Below, piece after piece: positions 18,064-27,779 of a stretch of DNA of 64,000 bases; within the stretch, counting starts at the first letter, position 1; each line of letters opens with the position of its first letter. Under the pieces are notes generated by a model. The model searched no databases. It was given only the letters and a program-made list of their open reading frames with translations, and was not told where the DNA came from. Source of the stretch: Mycolicibacterium litorale (GTDB lineage: Bacteria > Actinomycetota > Actinomycetes > Mycobacteriales > Mycobacteriaceae); contig NZ_AP022586.1 of assembly GCF_010731695.1 (NCBI RefSeq), positions 744,001-808,000 on the forward strand. Reading direction: 5' to 3'. The translations under genes and the position numbers were made by a program.

Positions 18064-19208
18064 TCGGGCAGCACGAACGCCGAGCGCGCCGCGACCGACG
18101 CCAGGTGCCTGCCGACGACTGCTTCGGGGATCAGGACCGTCGCCCTGCTCGCCAGCGCGCTCAGAACGGCCGGACGCAGGTTGACCACGCGTCCGATCAG
18201 CATCGACTCCCGCACCAGGGCCCGCACCCTCGCCCGGCGGAACTGCGCGAATCGGGCGAAGGCGGCCGGCAGATCGCCGGACCGCGCCACGAACCGGGCC
18301 AGGATGGCGGCGTCCTCGAGACCCTGACATCCGCCCTGGCCCAGGTGCGGCCGCATCGGATGCGCCGCGTCGCCGACCAGGGTCACCGGCCCGCGTGACC
18401 ACACCCTCACCTGATCGCGGTCATAGAGGTCGTTGCGCAACACGGCGTCAGGGGCTGTCGCGGCCAACAGCGACGGGATCGGTTCGGCCCAGTCGCGGTA
18501 CTTCCGCTGCAAGTAGTGGAGTTCCCCGTCCGGCGTCGCACCGCCCTCCGCGGTGCGTTCGGTGGCGAACCAGTAGGTGTGGTCGGGTCCGAGCGGGACG
18601 TGGCCGACCTCGGTGCCCGCGCCGAGCGTCTGGCCCGCCAATTCCGGATCGAGGCCCAGCGCCGCGATGCCTCGCCACGCCGTGTATCCGGCGTACCGGT
18701 GGCGCAGCGGTCCGTTGAGATGGCGGGCCACCACCGAACCGACACCATCGGCGCCGATCACCGCGGCCGCCTCGCTCGTCGACCCGTCCGACAGCGTCAC
18801 CCGGACCCCGCGTCCGGCCGTCGCGATCTCCCGCGCCCCGACACCGGCGCGCACGGTCCCGGCAGTCAGGGCGCAGGCCAGGATCTCGGTCAGCTCGGCG
18901 CGCCGGGTCACCACCAGCGGTTCGCCCAGCGCGCGCACCATCCGGTCGGCCGACGGCCGTCGCAACCACGTGCCGTCACGCCACCGCACCGCGCCGGCGG
19001 TGACCCGTCCGCCGGAGGCGCGGACCGCATCGCCGAGGCCCAACTCGTCGAGAGCGGCCAGCGCGTTCGGCCAGATGCTGATGCCCGCACCGGCCGAGGT
19101 GTCGGCCTTCTCTTCGACGACGGTGACCGTGAGCCCGAGCCGCTGTAACGCGACCGCGGCGGAGAGGCCGGCGATGCCCGCGCCCACGATCAAGATCTGC
19201 TGCGACAT
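18060..19208 (-). CDS. FAD-dependent monooxygenase (UbiH/aromatic hydroxylase type)
   Basis: The 382-residue flavoprotein hydroxylase probably uses NAD(P)H and oxygen to hydroxylate an aromatic or similar ring. It shows the N-terminal dinucleotide-binding motif GAGIAGLSAAVALQRLG (residues 8-24), the DG region around AVIGADGVGSVVARHL, and the second FAD motif TLVGDAAHPMRPHLGQGGCQGLEDA. The downstream VOC protein is translationally coupled to it, so the pair may act in one degradation step. Divergent from the S9 peptidase gene across 36 bp that contain a TGTG-N5-CACA inverted repeat. Confidence 0.87.
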   Translation of the reverse strand: MSQQILIVGAGIAGLSAAVALQRLGLTVTVVEEKADTSAGAGISIWPNALAALDELGLGDAVRASGGRVTAGAVRWRDGTWLRRPSADRMVRALGEPLVVTRRAELTEILACALTAGTVRAGVGAREIATAGRGVRVTLSDGSTSEAAAVIGADGVGSVVARHLNGPLRHRYAGYTAWRGIAALGLDPELAGQTLGAGTEVGHVPLGPDHTYWFATERTAEGGATPDGELHYLQRKYRDWAEPIPSLLAATAPDAVLRNDLYDRDQVRVWSRGPVTLVGDAAHPMRPHLGQGGCQGLEDAAILARFVARSGDLPAAFARFAQFRRARVRALVRESMLIGRVVNLRPAVLSALASRATVLIPEAVVGRHLASVAARSAFVLPE

Positions 19209-19244
19209 CGGTCGAACCTAACGCGATTGTGCTAATCACATGAC

Positions 19245-21233
19245 ATGGTCACGCCCTCCTCGCCGTTCGCCGATCTCGACGCCTATGTGGCGCTGCCGCG
19301 GGTGTCGGGGCTGGCGGTGTCGCCCGACGGTTCTCGGGTGGTGACCACGATCAGCGAACTCGACGAGACGCGCACCGCATTCGTCAGCGCGATCTGGGAA
19401 CTGGACCCGGCCGGGAACGGACCCGCCCGCCGCCTGACCCGCGGTGCGAAGGGGGAGCGGGCACCCGCGTTCGTCCCGGGCGGCGATCTGCTGTTCCTCG
19501 CCTCGCGGCCCACCAAGGACGACGATTCGCCGCCCGCCGCGGTGTGGCGACTGCCCTCGGGCGGGGGTGAGGCGGTCGAGGAAATCGCGCTTCCCGGCGG
19601 TGTGGCCGCGGTCCGCTGCGCCAGGGCCGCCGGGGTGACGGTGGTCAGCGCGCCGATGCTCGCCTCGGCCACCGATATCGACGACGACAAACGCCTTCGG
19701 GCGCTGCGCAAGGACAACAAGGTCTCCGCCGTCCTGCACAGGGGCTACCCCGTGCGCTATTGGGACCACGACCTGGGCCCCGACCACCCGCATCTGCTCG
19801 ACGCCGCCGACGGCCGTGATCTCACGCCGGCGCCGGGAGGCGGTCTGCGCGAAGCCGACGTCGATCTCAGCGACGACGGCCGCTTCCTCGTCACGTCCTG
19901 GCACGACCCGGCGCCCGGGGCGGCGATCCGCGGAACGCTGGTCCGGGTCGACGTGCGCAGCGGGGAGCGCGCCACGATCGCCGACGACCCCGGCGCCGAC
20001 CTGGAATCCCCGGCGATCTCCCCGGACGGCACAGCGGTGGCCTTCACCCGCGAGACGATCTCCACTCCTCTGCGGGCGCCGCGAATCACGCTGTGCAGCA
20101 TGCGTTTCGGTGAGGACGTTCGGGAATTGACGGCCGACTGGGACCGCTGGCCGACGTCGGTCACCTGGAGCCGCGACGGGTCGACACTGGTGGTCACCGC
20201 CGACGAGAACGGCCGCGGACCGATCTTTCTCGTGGACCCGGACACCGGTGCGGTCACCCGGCTGACCGGCGACGACTTCACCTACACCGACGTCACCACC
20301 GCCCCCGGCGGCGTCGTCTACGCGATCCGGCACAACTACGCCGCGCCACCGCAACCCGTGCGCATCGACCCGGACGGCACGGTCACGGTCCTGCCCACCG
20401 TCGACGCCCCGGTGCTGCCGGGCACCCTGACAGAGGTGACCGCGACCGCCCCCGACGGTGCGGCGGTGCGGTCGTGGCTCGCGCTGCCCGACGGCGCCGA
20501 CGAGAACGACCCGGCGCCGCTGCTGCTGTGGGTGCACGGCGGACCGCTGGCCAGTTGGAACGCGTGGCACTGGCGATGGAATCCCTGGCTGATGGTGGCG
20601 CAGGGCTACGCCGTGCTGCTGCCCGATCCGGCGCTGTCCACCGGGTACGGCCAGGACTTCATCGAGCGTGGCTGGGGTGCCTGGGGCGAAGCGCCCTACA
20701 CCGACCTGATGGCCGCCACCGACGCCGCGATCGCCGACCCGCGCGTCGACGGCACCCGGACCGCGGTGATGGGCGGGTCGTTCGGGGGATACATGGCCAA
20801 CTGGATCGCCGGGCACACCGACCGGTTCGACGCGATCGTCACCCACGCCAGCCTGTGGGCGCTCGACCAGTTCGGCGCCACCACCGACGGGGCCTACTGG
20901 TGGGCGCGGGAGATGACCCCGGACATGGCCGAACGCAACTCCCCGCACCGGTTCGTCGACAGCATCGCCACGCCGATGCTGGTGATCCACGGCGACAAGG
21001 ACTACCGGGTGCCGATCGGCGAAGCGCTGCGGCTCTGGTACGAACTGCTCACCAAGTCGCGGCTGCCCGCCGACGACTCGGGGGCCGCCCCGCACCGCTT
21101 CCTCTATTTCCCGTCGGAGAATCACTGGGTGCTCGCCCCGCAGCACGCCAAGCTCTGGTACCAGGTCGTCTCCGCGTTCCTGGCCCGCCACGTGCTCGGG
21201 CGGGACGTCGAGCTGCCCGAACTGCTCGGGTAG
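19245..21233 (+). CDS. S9-family prolyl oligopeptidase/acylaminoacyl-peptidase-like serine peptidase
   Basis: The 662-residue protein has an N-terminal beta-propeller (about residues 10-400, with repeated SPDG-type blades) and a C-terminal alpha/beta-hydrolase domain. The catalytic triad can be read as Ser512 in MGGSFGGYM, Asp586 in HGDKDYRVP and His627 in SENHWV. No signal peptide is evident, so it is probably cytosolic and trims peptides or N-blocked substrates. It stands alone on the plus strand, followed after ten bases by the Rv2449c-like gene. Confidence 0.9.
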   Translation: MVTPSSPFADLDAYVALPRVSGLAVSPDGSRVVTTISELDETRTAFVSAIWELDPAGNGPARRLTRGAKGERAPAFVPGGDLLFLASRPTKDDDSPPAAVWRLPSGGGEAVEEIALPGGVAAVRCARAAGVTVVSAPMLASATDIDDDKRLRALRKDNKVSAVLHRGYPVRYWDHDLGPDHPHLLDAADGRDLTPAPGGGLREADVDLSDDGRFLVTSWHDPAPGAAIRGTLVRVDVRSGERATIADDPGADLESPAISPDGTAVAFTRETISTPLRAPRITLCSMRFGEDVRELTADWDRWPTSVTWSRDGSTLVVTADENGRGPIFLVDPDTGAVTRLTGDDFTYTDVTTAPGGVVYAIRHNYAAPPQPVRIDPDGTVTVLPTVDAPVLPGTLTEVTATAPDGAAVRSWLALPDGADENDPAPLLLWVHGGPLASWNAWHWRWNPWLMVAQGYAVLLPDPALSTGYGQDFIERGWGAWGEAPYTDLMAATDAAIADPRVDGTRTAVMGGSFGGYMANWIAGHTDRFDAIVTHASLWALDQFGATTDGAYWWAREMTPDMAERNSPHRFVDSIATPMLVIHGDKDYRVPIGEALRLWYELLTKSRLPADDSGAAPHRFLYFPSENHWVLAPQHAKLWYQVVSAFLARHVLGRDVELPELLG

Positions 21234-21243
21234 CGTCGGGGCC

Positions 21244-22503
21244 ATGAGCCCCGCAGCGCAGCGTGATTTCGACATCGTCGTCTACGGCGCAACCGGATTC
21301 GTCGGGAAATTGACCGCCGACTACCTGGCCAGGGCAGGCGGGGACGCCCGCATCGCATTGGCCGGCCGGTCCCAGGACAAACTGCTCAAGGTCCGCGAGT
21401 CGCTGGGGCAGAAGGCGGCCGACTGGGAGCTGATCTCCGCCGACGCCTCACAGCCGTCGACGCTCAACGCGATGGCCGCCCGCACCCGGGTGGTCGTCAC
21501 CACGGTCGGCCCGTACACCAAATACGGCCTGCCGCTGGTCGCCGCATGCGCCGCAGCGGGCACCGACTACGCCGACCTGACCGGCGAAACCATGTTCATC
21601 CGCGACAGCATCGACCAGTACCACAAGCAGGCCGTCGACACCGGTGCGCGCATCGTGCACTCGTGCGGATTCGATTCCATCCCTTCAGATCTCACCGTCT
21701 ACGCATTGCACCGCAAGGTGGCCGAGGACGGGGAGGGCGAGCTCGGCGACACCAGCCTGGTGGTGCGCACCTTCGCGGGCGGGGTCTCCGGCGGCACCCT
21801 CGCGTCGATGCTCGAGGTGCTCAACACCGCCTCGACCGACCCCGAGGCGCGGCGGCAGATGACCGACCCCTACACGCTGTCACCCGACCGCAGTGCCGAA
21901 CCCGAACTCGGTGCCCAGCCCGACATCCGCTGGCGCCGGGGTGCGGAGATCGCCCCGGAACTGTCCGGGTACTGGACGGCGGCGTTCGCGATGGCCGGCC
22001 CGAACACCCGCATCGTCCGGCGCAGTAACGCGCTGCTGGACTACGCCTACGGCCGCAAGCTCGAATACTCCGAGGTGATGAGCACCGGGCGGACGCCGGT
22101 CGCCCCCGCGCTGGCCGCGCTGACCACCGCGGGCAACGCCGCCGTGATGGGGCTCGGGTCGCGCTACTTCCACCGGTTGCCGCGAAAGCTCGTCGACCGG
22201 GTACTGCCCGCCCCGGGCACCGGGCCCAGCGAACAGGCCCGCGAGAAGGGTCACTACACGGTCGAGACCTACACCACCACGACCACCGGCGCGCGCTACG
22301 TGGCTCGGATGTCGCAGCAGGGCGACCCCGGTTACAAAGCCACCTCCGTACTGCTCGGCGAGTGCGCGCTCGCGCTCGCACAGGACCGCGACACGCTGCC
22401 CGACCTGCACGGCGTGCTCACCCCGGCGGCCGCGATGGGTGACGCACTGCTCGCGCGGTTCCCCGGCGCGGGGGTGTCGCTGGAGACCACCCGGCTGGCC
22501 TGA
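21244..22503 (+). CDS. saccharopine dehydrogenase-like / trans-acting enoyl reductase family protein
   Basis: The 419-residue protein begins with an NAD(P)-binding Rossmann motif, FDIVVYGATGFVGKLTADYL (about residues 9-28), and matches the saccharopine-dehydrogenase NADP-binding family. In mycobacteria this family includes trans-acting enoyl reductases of phthiocerol/glycolipid synthesis and the uncharacterised Rv2449c, which I recall as the same length and also next to valS. The housekeeping location suggests the Rv2449c orthologue. Its biochemical role is not known. Confidence 0.85.
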   Translation: MSPAAQRDFDIVVYGATGFVGKLTADYLARAGGDARIALAGRSQDKLLKVRESLGQKAADWELISADASQPSTLNAMAARTRVVVTTVGPYTKYGLPLVAACAAAGTDYADLTGETMFIRDSIDQYHKQAVDTGARIVHSCGFDSIPSDLTVYALHRKVAEDGEGELGDTSLVVRTFAGGVSGGTLASMLEVLNTASTDPEARRQMTDPYTLSPDRSAEPELGAQPDIRWRRGAEIAPELSGYWTAAFAMAGPNTRIVRRSNALLDYAYGRKLEYSEVMSTGRTPVAPALAALTTAGNAAVMGLGSRYFHRLPRKLVDRVLPAPGTGPSEQAREKGHYTVETYTTTTTGARYVARMSQQGDPGYKATSVLLGECALALAQDRDTLPDLHGVLTPAAAMGDALLARFPGAGVSLETTRLA

Positions 22504-22568
22504 CGGGCACCATTGCCGCCGGTGGGACCCGGGCGGTGGGCAATGGCGCCGCTCCCTAGAATTGACCG

Positions 22569-25229
22569 GTGACCGCCACCCCTGACGCCGACGCCGAATC
22601 CCTGCCCAAGTCGTGGGATCCCGGGGCGGTAGAGGCGGACATCTACCAGGGTTGGGTCGACGCCGGCTATTTCACCGCCGACCCGGCCAGCGACAAGCCC
22701 GCGTACTCCATCGTGCTGCCGCCGCCGAACGTGACCGGCAGCCTGCACATGGGCCATGCGCTCGACCACACGCTGATGGACGCGCTCACCCGCCGGAAAC
22801 GCATGCAGGGCTTCGAGGTGCTGTGGCTGCCCGGGATGGACCATGCCGGCATCGCCACCCAGACGCTGGTGGAAAAACAGCTCGCGGTGGACGGCAAGAC
22901 CAAAGAGGACTTCGGCCGCGAGCTGTTCATCGACAAGGTGTGGGACTGGAAGCGCGAATCCGGCGGCACCATCGGCGCCCAGATGCGCCGGCTCGGCGAC
23001 GGAGTCGACTGGAGCCGTGACCGGTTCACCATGGACGACGGCCTGTCGCGCGCCGTGCGCACGATCTTCAAGAAGCTCTACGACGCCGGGTTGATCTACC
23101 AGGCCGAACGGCTGGTCAACTGGTCGCCGGTGCTCGAGACGGCGATCAGCGACCTCGAAGTCAAATACGACGACGTCGAAGGCGAGCTGGTCTCGTTCCG
23201 CTACGGTTCGCTGTCCGACGACGAACCGCACATCATCGTCGCCACCACCCGCGTCGAGACCATGCTCGGCGACACCGCGATCGCCGTGCACCCCGACGAC
23301 GACCGCTACCGCCACCTCGTCGGCGCCACCCTGCCGCACCCGTTCCTCGACACCGAGGTCGTGATCGTCGCCGACACCCACGTCGACCCCGAATTCGGCA
23401 CGGGCGCAGTAAAAGTCACCCCGGCGCACGATCCCAATGACTTCGAGATCGGTCTGCGTCACGCGCTGCCGATGCCCTCGATCATGGACACCAAGGGCCG
23501 GATCAGCGGCACCGGCACGCAGTTCGACGGCATGGACCGTTTCGAGGCGCGGGTCAAGGTCCGTGAGGCGCTCGCCGAGCAGGGCCGCATCGTCGCCGAG
23601 AAACGCCCCTACGTGCACAGCGTGGGACACTCCGAGCGCAGCGGTGAGCCGATCGAACCCCGGCTCTCGCTGCAGTGGTGGGTCAAGGTCGAAGCGCTGG
23701 CCAAGGCTGCCGGTGACGCGGTCCGCAACGGGCACACCGTGATCCACCCGCCCAGCCTCGAACCCCGCTGGTTCGCCTGGGTGGACAACATGCACGACTG
23801 GTGCATCTCCCGGCAGCTGTGGTGGGGCCATCGGATCCCGATCTGGCACGGCCCCAACGGCGAGACCGTCTGCGTCGGCCCGGACGAGACTCCGCCGGAG
23901 GGCTGGGAGCAGGACCCCGACGTCCTCGACACGTGGTTCTCCTCTGCGCTGTGGCCGTTCTCCACCATGGGGTGGCCGGACCGCACCCCCGAGCTGGCGA
24001 CGTTCTATCCGACCACCGTGCTGGTGACCGGCTACGACATCCTGTTCTTCTGGGTGGCCCGGATGATGATGTTCGGCACCTTCGTCGCCGACGACCCCGC
24101 CATCACCCTCGACGGTGAGCGCACGGCGAACGTGCCCTTCGAGAACGTATTCCTGCACGGGCTGATCCGCGACGAACACGGCCGCAAGATGAGCAAGTCC
24201 CGCGGCAACGGCATCGACCCGCTCGACTGGGTGGAGTCGTTCGGCGCCGACGCGCTGCGCTTCACCCTGGCCCGCGGGGCCAGCCCCGGCGGCGACCTGG
24301 CCATCGGCGAGGACCACGCCCGCGCGTCGCGCAACTTCGCCACGAAGCTGTTCAACGCCACCCGGTTCGCGTTGATGAACGGTGCCAGCCCGGCGCCGCT
24401 GCCGGACGTCGCGACGCTCACCGACGCCGACCGCTGGATCCTCGGCCGGCTCGAAGAAGTGCGCGCGGAGGTCGACACCGCACTCGACGCGTACGAGTTC
24501 AGCCGGGCCTGCGAAGCGCTGTACCACTTCGCGTGGGACGAATTCTGCGACTGGTACGTCGAACTCGCCAAAGTGCAGCTGGGGCAAGAGGAGCACACCG
24601 CTCACACGACAGGGGTGCTCGCCGCGGTGCTGGACACCCTGCTGAAACTGCTGCACCCGGTGATGCCCTTCGTCACCGAGGTGCTGTGGAAGACGCTGAC
24701 CGGCGGGGAGTCGCTGGTGGTCGCCGACTGGCCGGAGCCGTCCGGCATATCGCTGGACACCGCTGCCGCGCAACGGATCTCCGACACGCAGAAGCTGATC
24801 ACCGAGGTGCGCCGGTTCCGCAGCGACCAGGGCCTCGCCGACCGCCAGCGGGTGCCGGCCCGGCTGTCCGGCATCGGCTCCGCCGGCCTGGACGACCATG
24901 TGCCTGCCGTGCGGGCACTGGCCTGGCTGACCGATGCGGGCGAGGGCTTCACCCCGTCGGCGTCGGTGGAGGTGCGGCTGTCGGACGGGACGGTGGTCGT
25001 CGAGGTGGACACCTCCGGCACGGTCGACGTCGCCGCCGAACGCCGCCGGCTCGAGAAGGACCTGGCCGCCGCGCAGAAGGAACTGGCGGGCACCACGGCG
25101 AAACTCGGCAACGACAAATTCCTCGCCAAGGCGCCCGAAGAGGTCGTCGACAAGATCCGGTCCCGCCAGCAGGTGGCGCGCGAGGAGGTCGACCGGATCA
25201 ACGCCCGCCTCGCCGGACTGCCGTCCTGA
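22569..25229 (+). CDS. valS: valyl-tRNA synthetase
   Basis: ValS charges tRNA-Val and edits mischarged threonine. The 886-residue class I synthetase has the HIGH-type motif in [15 protein letters not shown] (about residues 53-67), the CP1 editing domain in the middle, [15 protein letters not shown] as the KMSKS loop, an anticodon-binding domain and a C-terminal coiled-coil arm (about 815-886: [17 protein letters not shown]). The start is GTG 22569. The stop overlaps the folC ATG by one base (TGATG), so the two are coupled. Confidence 0.97.
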   Translation: MTATPDADAESLPKSWDPGAVEADIYQGWVDAGYFTADPASDKPAYSIVLPPPNVTGSLHMGHALDHTLMDALTRRKRMQGFEVLWLPGMDHAGIATQTLVEKQLAVDGKTKEDFGRELFIDKVWDWKRESGGTIGAQMRRLGDGVDWSRDRFTMDDGLSRAVRTIFKKLYDAGLIYQAERLVNWSPVLETAISDLEVKYDDVEGELVSFRYGSLSDDEPHIIVATTRVETMLGDTAIAVHPDDDRYRHLVGATLPHPFLDTEVVIVADTHVDPEFGTGAVKVTPAHDPNDFEIGLRHALPMPSIMDTKGRISGTGTQFDGMDRFEARVKVREALAEQGRIVAEKRPYVHSVGHSERSGEPIEPRLSLQWWVKVEALAKAAGDAVRNGHTVIHPPSLEPRWFAWVDNMHDWCISRQLWWGHRIPIWHGPNGETVCVGPDETPPEGWEQDPDVLDTWFSSALWPFSTMGWPDRTPELATFYPTTVLVTGYDILFFWVARMMMFGTFVADDPAITLDGERTANVPFENVFLHGLIRDEHGRKMSKSRGNGIDPLDWVESFGADALRFTLARGASPGGDLAIGEDHARASRNFATKLFNATRFALMNGASPAPLPDVATLTDADRWILGRLEEVRAEVDTALDAYEFSRACEALYHFAWDEFCDWYVELAKVQLGQEEHTAHTTGVLAAVLDTLLKLLHPVMPFVTEVLWKTLTGGESLVVADWPEPSGISLDTAAAQRISDTQKLITEVRRFRSDQGLADRQRVPARLSGIGSAGLDDHVPAVRALAWLTDAGEGFTPSASVEVRLSDGTVVVEVDTSGTVDVAAERRRLEKDLAAAQKELAGTTAKLGNDKFLAKAPEEVVDKIRSRQQVAREEVDRINARLAGLPS

Positions 25230-26638
25230 TGACACGACCCGAGCCCACCCCCGACGAGATCGCGGCACTCCTGCAGGTCGAGCACCTGCTCGACACGCGG
25301 TGGCCGGAGACCAAGATCGAGCCGAGCACCGCGCGCATCAGCGCGCTGCTCGAGATGCTCGGATCCCCGCAGCGCGGCTACCCCTCGATCCACATCGCCG
25401 GCACCAACGGCAAGACCTCGGTCGCCCGGATGGTCGACGCTCTGCTGACGGCGATGAGCCGGCGGACCGGCCGCACCACGAGCCCGCACCTGCAGTCGGC
25501 GGTCGAGCGCATCGCGATCGACGGGGAGCCGATATCGCCGGCCCGCTACGTCGAGGTCTACCGCGAGATCGAACCGTTCGTCCTGATGGTCGACGAACAG
25601 TCCGAGGCCGCGGGCGGACCGCGGCTGAGCAAATTCGAGGTGCTGACCGCCATGGCCTTCGCGGCGTTCGCCGACGCCCCCGTCGACGTCGCCGTCGTCG
25701 AGGTCGGGCTGGGCGGCCGGTGGGACGCCACCAACGTGGTCAACGCGCCGGTCGCGGTGATCACCCCGATCGGCATCGACCACGCCGACTACCTCGGGGA
25801 CACGCTCGGCGAGATCGCGGGGGAGAAGGCGGGCATCATCACCCGGCAACCCGACGACCTCGTGCCCACCGACACCGTCGCGGTGATCGGACGGCAGGCG
25901 CCCGAAGCGATGGAGGTGCTGCTCGCCCAGGCGGTGCGCGCGGACGCCGCGGTGGCTCGGGAGGACTCCGAATTCGCCGTGCTGTCCCGGCAGGTCGCCA
26001 TCGGCGGCCAGCTGCTCGAACTGCAGGGCCTCGGCGGGGTCTATCCGGAGATCTTCCTGCCGCTGCACGGTGAACACCAGGCCCACAACGCGGTGGTCGC
26101 GCTGGCGGCGGTCGAGGCGTTCTTCGGCGCGGGCGCCGACCGGCAACTCGACCTCGACGCGGTGCGCGCCGGTTTCGCCGCGGCCGCCAGCCCGGGCCGG
26201 CTCGAGCGGATGCGCAGCGCGCCGACGGTGTTCCTCGACGCCGCGCACAACCCGGCGGGCGCCGCCGCCCTGGCCGACGCGCTGCAGTCCGAATTCGACT
26301 TCCGCTTCCTCGTGGGGGTGGTGTCGGTGATGGGGGACAAGGACGTCGACGGCATCCTCGCCGCACTGGAACCGGCGTTCGACCAGATCGTGGTCACCCA
26401 CAACGGCTCGCCCCGCGCGCTGGAGGTGGAGGCGCTCGCCGTGCGGGCCGAGGAACGGTTCGGTCCCGAGCGGGTCATCCGGGCGGCCACCCTGCCCGAC
26501 GCCATCGAAACCGCGACCGCGGTGGTCGAGGACTCCGGCGGCGACGGCGAGGGACTCTCCGGCGCCGGCATCGTCATCACCGGCTCGGTCGTCACCGCGG
26601 GAGCCGCCCGCACGCTGTTCGGACGGGATCCGCAATGA
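25229..26638 (+). CDS. folC: dihydrofolate synthase / folylpolyglutamate synthase
   Basis: FolC adds glutamate to dihydropteroate and to folates. The 469-residue Mur-ligase-family protein carries the P-loop HIAGTNGKTSVARM (about residues 54-67), GGRWDATN, the IDHADYLGDTLGEIAGEKAGI stretch and the C-terminal DAAHNPAGA motif. It starts with the ATG at 25229 overlapping the valS stop; the open frame before this lies in valS. It overlaps the next gene by four bases. Confidence 0.95.
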   Translation: MTRPEPTPDEIAALLQVEHLLDTRWPETKIEPSTARISALLEMLGSPQRGYPSIHIAGTNGKTSVARMVDALLTAMSRRTGRTTSPHLQSAVERIAIDGEPISPARYVEVYREIEPFVLMVDEQSEAAGGPRLSKFEVLTAMAFAAFADAPVDVAVVEVGLGGRWDATNVVNAPVAVITPIGIDHADYLGDTLGEIAGEKAGIITRQPDDLVPTDTVAVIGRQAPEAMEVLLAQAVRADAAVAREDSEFAVLSRQVAIGGQLLELQGLGGVYPEIFLPLHGEHQAHNAVVALAAVEAFFGAGADRQLDLDAVRAGFAAAASPGRLERMRSAPTVFLDAAHNPAGAAALADALQSEFDFRFLVGVVSVMGDKDVDGILAALEPAFDQIVVTHNGSPRALEVEALAVRAEERFGPERVIRAATLPDAIETATAVVEDSGGDGEGLSGAGIVITGSVVTAGAARTLFGRDPQ

Positions 26639-27042
26639 CGGGTCAACCGGCCGAGCCTTCCACCCCGCAGGGGCCCGACCCCTGGCGCAGCTTCCGCGGC
26701 GTGATGGCGGGGACATTGATCCTGGAAGCCATCGTGGTGCTGCTGGCGCTGCCGGTGGTGTCGTTCTCCGACGGCGGCCTGACCGCGTCGAGCGGCGGCT
26801 TCCTGATCGGCTTCGCGGTCGTGCTGATCCTGCTGTGCGGCGTCCAGGGGCGGCCGTGGGCGCTGAAGGTGAACTTCGCGCTGCAGTTCGTGTTGATCGC
26901 CGGCTTCCTGCTCGACGCGGCGATCGGCTTCATCGGGGTGGTGTTCGCCGCCGTCTGGGGCCTGATCGCCTACCTTCGCGCCGAGGTCAAGCGGCGTGAG
27001 GAGCGCGGGCTGCTACCTGGTCAGCAGGGCACGGAGGAATGA
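26635..27042 (+). CDS. DUF4233-type small integral membrane protein
   Basis: This 135-residue protein has four hydrophobic segments (about residues 24-44, 51-70, 78-97 and 100-117) and a charged C-terminus ([13 protein letters not shown]). Between folC and ndk, mycobacteria and relatives carry an Rv2446c-type DUF4233 membrane protein, and this fits in size and location. The ATG overlaps the folC stop in an ATGA. Function unknown. Confidence 0.85.
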   Translation: MTGQPAEPSTPQGPDPWRSFRGVMAGTLILEAIVVLLALPVVSFSDGGLTASSGGFLIGFAVVLILLCGVQGRPWALKVNFALQFVLIAGFLLDAAIGFIGVVFAAVWGLIAYLRAEVKRREERGLLPGQQGTEE

Positions 27043-27073
27043 GCGCGCCCCGTTCTGCAGTACTGTGTGCGCC

Positions 27074-27484
27074 GTGACTGAGCGGACCCTGGTGTTGATC
27101 AAGCCCGACGGCGTGCAACGGCGCCTGGTCGGGGAAATCCTCGGCCGGATCGAGCGGAGGGGTCTGACCATCGCGGCTCTCGAGCTCAAGACGGTCAGCG
27201 ACGATCTGGCGCGCCGCCACTACGCCGAGCACGAGGACAAGCCGTTCTTCGGTTCGCTGCTGGAATTCATCACCTCCGGCCCCCTGGTGGCCGCGATCGT
27301 CGAGGGCCCGCGCGCCGTGGCCGCGTTCCGCCAGATCGCCGGCGGCACCGATCCCGTCGAGAAGGCCACCCCCGGCACCATCCGCGGGGACCTGGCCCTG
27401 GTGACCCAGGACAACCTGGTGCACGGCTCCGATTCGCCGGAGTCCGCGGCCCGCGAAATCGAGCTTTGGTTCCCCGGGGTCTGA
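27074..27484 (+). CDS. ndk: nucleoside diphosphate kinase
   Basis: Ndk equilibrates nucleoside di- and triphosphates through a phosphohistidine. The 136-residue product starts GTG ([20 protein letters not shown]) and carries the active-site segment [13 protein letters not shown], whose histidine is the phosphorylated residue (about position 117). Length is standard for the family. The upstream open frame is discarded because it lies within the membrane protein gene. A hairpin terminator follows eight bases after the stop. Confidence 0.97.
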   Translation: MTERTLVLIKPDGVQRRLVGEILGRIERRGLTIAALELKTVSDDLARRHYAEHEDKPFFGSLLEFITSGPLVAAIVEGPRAVAAFRQIAGGTDPVEKATPGTIRGDLALVTQDNLVHGSDSPESAAREIELWFPGV

Positions 27485-27491
27485 CGCTGTT

Positions 27492-27518
27492 CGCGGCGCC
27501 TGGTCGGTAGGCGCCGCG
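27492..27518 (+). terminator. hairpin terminator after ndk
   Basis: CGCGGCGCCT (27492-27501) pairs perfectly with AGGCGCCGCG (27509-27518) around a 7-base loop. No T-run follows, which is common for mycobacterial terminators. It separates the valS-ndk run from rne. Confidence 0.75.
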
Positions 27519-27779
27519 TCGTGTGGGATACTGGTCGCGGGTAGCCGGACTTCAACCAGAGTTCGTCGCCCGAATGAAGACTTCGACGTGCGCGACCACC
27601 GTGAACGCGGTGCGGCGCCGACCGTCCAGCCGTCATTCAGCCAGGCACTGAGTGGGTTCTTACCTGGGGCCGCTCGGAGCGAGACCACAACAAGCCCGGG
27701 GAACGCCTTACCGGGTACAACAGCGGAAGCCCTCGCGTGGCCGCGTCGTATGACGCGCCCGGGGGCTTGAGGAGAATAC
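27519..27779 (+). promoter_or_regulatory. long leader of rne with a possible promoter
   Basis: A -10-like GATACT lies at 27527-27532, which would give a leader of about 240 bases before the rne GTG. Long rne leaders are known in mycobacteria and other bacteria, where RNase E feeds back on its own mRNA. An AGGAGAA ribosome site precedes the start. The promoter call is weak; the length of the leader is the main support. Confidence 0.4.

Noticed and set aside
19209..19244. TGTG-N5-CACA inverted repeat between the FAD monooxygenase and S9 peptidase genes as an operator.
   Set aside because: Four-base arms are too short to rely on, and no regulator gene is adjacent.
22332..25268. Very long minus-strand open frame (978 codons) opposite valS.
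   Set aside because: It is a shadow of the GC-rich valS reading frame. Its product is His/Arg/Val low complexity without motifs, while valS is unmistakable.
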